Of a stretch of DNA of 64,000 bases, positions 61,543-64,000 are shown in pieces. The translations under genes were made by a program, and so were the position numbers. This DNA is from Acanthochlamys bracteata. Lineage: Eukaryota > Streptophyta > Magnoliopsida > Pandanales > Velloziaceae. The stretch lies in assembly GCA_019914995.1 (NCBI GenBank), contig CM034135.1, positions 5,210,501-5,274,500 of the forward strand, given 5' to 3'. The stretch's first letter is position 1; every line of letters starts with the position of its first letter. The notes below the pieces were generated by a model that was not told the origin of the DNA, did no database searches, and was given only the letters and a program-made list of their open reading frames with translations.

Positions 61543-62125
61543 AGCTATAATCCATGGTCTAATGTGTCATAATGAAAATCATGGTAACCAGACTCAAAAA
61601 AAGATAGCCTTTGTAGAAAAGTTTTCGTAAAAGCAGATCACATACTACCACTGGACCCAAATATAGTCCCCCTCTTTCCATTGATTTGGTTGAAAGAAAG
61701 AACCGGACAATCTCACGTAGCCATCCATTACCGATCGGTCACTGGCGAGAAACATAAGCAACGATGCTTGAAAAAAGATCAACAACAATCAAGCAGTTAC
61801 CGTCACAGATTGATTGTATTTACATCAAACATTAAAATGAGATCAATATCCAACTCGATTAAATTTGTATTAGCCTAAAACTTGAAATAAAACACTTCAC
61901 GTCCCAAAATGATAAAACATAGCAAACAACTGCTACAATGTACTATAAGTAGAAGAGAAACTCCTTCCACAAATAAAATCACTACCAATTGAATGACCAA
62001 AAAGTTCAATATGTTCTACTCTCATTTGTATGGTTTTCCTTTCCTCCATCGTAGAGAACAGGCATATGTGAGTTAGTAAAACCTATCACAGCTTCTTAGA
62101 TCATTGCATATTTTCCCATCTTTCT
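61543..62125 (-). other. Intergenic region and probable 3' untranslated region of the ECM29-like gene
   Basis: No coding sense on either strand. The part nearest 62125 directly follows the ECM29-like stop codon and is probably its 3' untranslated region. A definite polyadenylation signal was not assigned. Confidence 0.4.
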
Positions 62126-62971
62126 TCAAGAATTGTTCGTGAGAAGTCCCATCTCTTGAAGAATTAAGATGCACATTCTCAGCAATGTCTTTGCTTGTTC
62201 ACTCTTTTCGACCTCAGCAAGGTGAGTAAGCTCAAAGCTGAACTTAATATCTTTGCGGGATTGTGGAGGAACAAGTTTGTATAGTTCCATAATCTCGAGC
62301 AGGCATTCTGAAGCAGCAGTATGAACCTGTAATGGGTAAAAGAGAACTAAATATTGACCATGGGGTTGAACTACAGAGTTAATGACATATGTGGTGCACC
62401 CGTGTGTCGTACTTTTGATTTCAATCAACGAGGAGTGATAATCATGTATACAACATAGCAATTGTGTTTAAGAAAATACCTGGTTTATCTTTACTGTGTG
62501 GAAACATTCCACTATATTAGGTGCGACAATGTGAGATAACTAGACACATTAGATACACAGGAGTATTAGATGATAAGATGGGGAAAATAAAGACGAGCTT
62601 TCTATCTAATAAGAACTTTACCTCATTCGCCAATGATATTGCCTCCTGAGAGAAAGGAGTCTCACTCAAACCAGGTCGGATTTTCGAACAAAGCTCCTTG
62701 GTTGAATTAAAAGCTGATAATTTAACTGAACATGGTAGCATCAGTAACATCACTAATACAATAATGGCATAATTAAGTTGAACAATGCAGTAGATTGAAT
62801 CAGAAACAGCACCTGTCCAATTAAATCCTGGTGACAGGGCACATACAAGTGTATGCACTAGGTTGTCTTTTTGTTTCAGAATATCCTGCTGATAGGCCAT
62901 ACGAATACAAGATGCTAAGCAAAGCACAGCCTTATCAAGTGGCATAGAAGAATCACCCGGTTGCTCTTCCC
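62126..62971 (-). CDS. ECM29: ECM29-like proteasome-associated protein, C-terminal exons
   Basis: ECM29 is a very large HEAT-repeat protein that binds 26S proteasomes and links core and regulatory particles. Only its last four exons are here: 62971-62813, 62725-62622, 62539-62480 and 62326-62126, with GT-AG borders and matching phases; the gene continues past the right edge. Diagnostic pieces in order are PLDKAVLCLASCI, LVHTLVCALSPGFNW (joined across the intron to TVKLSAF), FNSTKELCSKIRP, LSHIVAPNIVECFHTVKINQ, HTAASECLLEIMELYK and EVEKSEQAKTLLRMCILIL, close to my memory of plant ECM29 C-termini. The stop is at 62128-62126. No disabling change was seen. The 20-codon third exon (62539-62480) is notably small. 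Confidence 0.8.
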
Positions 62972-64000
62972 CTGAACGACATAATTAGTGCTTGAAAATG
63001 AGTTTATGCGTGACGTATTCTGATGTGAACTTAGCCAATTAAAATGAAAATGACAGAACCCTTTTGGACAATATACTAAACCGTTGCCATTTAAGACTCA
63101 AAAGCAACCTTGTTTTTCATTCGCGTATTCTTTAAAGTTCCATTAGATGTTAGAGAAAATTGTGAGTATAGAAAAGAGAGATGATAAGAAGAGGGTTCTT
63201 ATACTAACACAACATATAGAAATCTTACTTTCATTTTTTCTCATTGTCAGTCTAAACCCTAGACTTTTTCTTTTGGTCCATGCGGCACTTAGTCACTCTG
63301 CTTGACAACTAAATCAACCTTTCTCCCAATTGTAGCTATCTAAAATTATAGGATCAGATTCCCCACACTATAACAATTAGCCAATCTCTTAAGATTAGCA
63401 TTCCCCACTTATAAACACATACTTATTCCAGCACCCAGCCAATGTAAGATTATTAAAAAGCATGGAATGTTACACCCACACTCACATCTAAGTTGATTAG
63501 TCCGTTTTTCACTTGGACACCATTACCATACCCCTCCGCTACTACCTAGACCTAAACCAACTTGGAGGTCCAACAATGTCCCCTCCAACAACATGTCGGA
63601 TGGATCCATCCCACCGGACTCTAATACTAATTGTAGCATCGGATGCTCACATTAAAACGATTGGCCAACCTCTTATGGATTACCATCTCCCACTTATAAA
63701 CACAAATCCATTCCAGCATCCAGCCAATGTGAAACTACTATAGAGTGTGAGCTTTTAAATCCACCAAATCAGAATCCACTTGGCCTAACCCAATACGAGT
63801 TGCTAGTCCACCTTCAAGTTAATTAGTCGGTTTTTCAATTTGGCACCATTTTCAGACCTCTTCGCTACTAACCCGTGCCTAGACTAACTTGGAGACCCAA
63901 TAAAGATAGCTAAAATATTTGTGGCAAAAAGGACTTATAGAAGAGAGGAACAACACTTAAAGAGAGCTTTTGGAAAAAAAAGCTTTAAAATACTTTGCTT
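62972..64000. other. Part of an ECM29-like intron with a diverged duplication
   Basis: No exon was recognised before the window ends, so this appears to be a large intron. A block at about 63350-63570 is repeated at about 63635-63900: CCCACTTATAAACACA, TTCCAGCAYCCAGCCAATGT, TTAGTCSGTTTTTCA and CTAACTTGGAG occur in both in the same order, about 270-330 bp apart. The plus-strand ORF 63513-63743 across it is not a recognisable gene. Confidence 0.6.

Overview
The window looks like nuclear DNA of a flowering plant, probably a eudicot. It is AT-rich, its genes are broken by short GT-AG introns, and about half of it is transposons typical of plants (SIRE-like copia, gypsy, PIF/Harbinger, hAT). All identifications come from reading translations and splice sites; no database search was run.

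Only two genes look intact, both on the minus strand near the right end. One is a complete six-exon gene (56672-59904) for a 111-residue protein of a conserved plant family with no known function. The other is the 3' end of an ECM29-like gene for a proteasome-associated HEAT-repeat protein (last four exons, 62126-62971), which continues beyond the right edge.

The left 18 kb holds gene remains, also on the minus strand. There is a decayed symplekin gene (10574-14921) in which at least seven exons can still be followed in order, and a decayed CDC20 gene (7698-8944) that keeps one intron. To their left is an old imperfect tandem duplication with no coding sense (about 1-4400).

From 18.7 to 31 kb are mobile elements. 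A PIF/Harbinger element (19637-24849), with transposase and Myb/SANT genes, has lost its left end and lies between two direct copies of an 0.88-kb unique-looking sequence. Next comes a structurally complete gypsy element (25869-30967) with two LTRs and a 5-bp target duplication, but its reverse transcriptase lacks the catalytic block.

From 31.9 to 54.4 kb is an old array of diverged tandem units. It is split by a decayed hAT element (38631-51237), which is itself split by a 10-kb copia element (40113-50283) carrying an extra ORF next to its 3' LTR. A 924-bp non-autonomous hAT-like element lies at 60611-61534.

No RNA gene, CRISPR array or clearly new biological system was recognised. The most informative points are the nested-insertion history, the Harbinger breakpoint, the extra ORF of the copia element, and the paired loss of symplekin and CDC20 copies.
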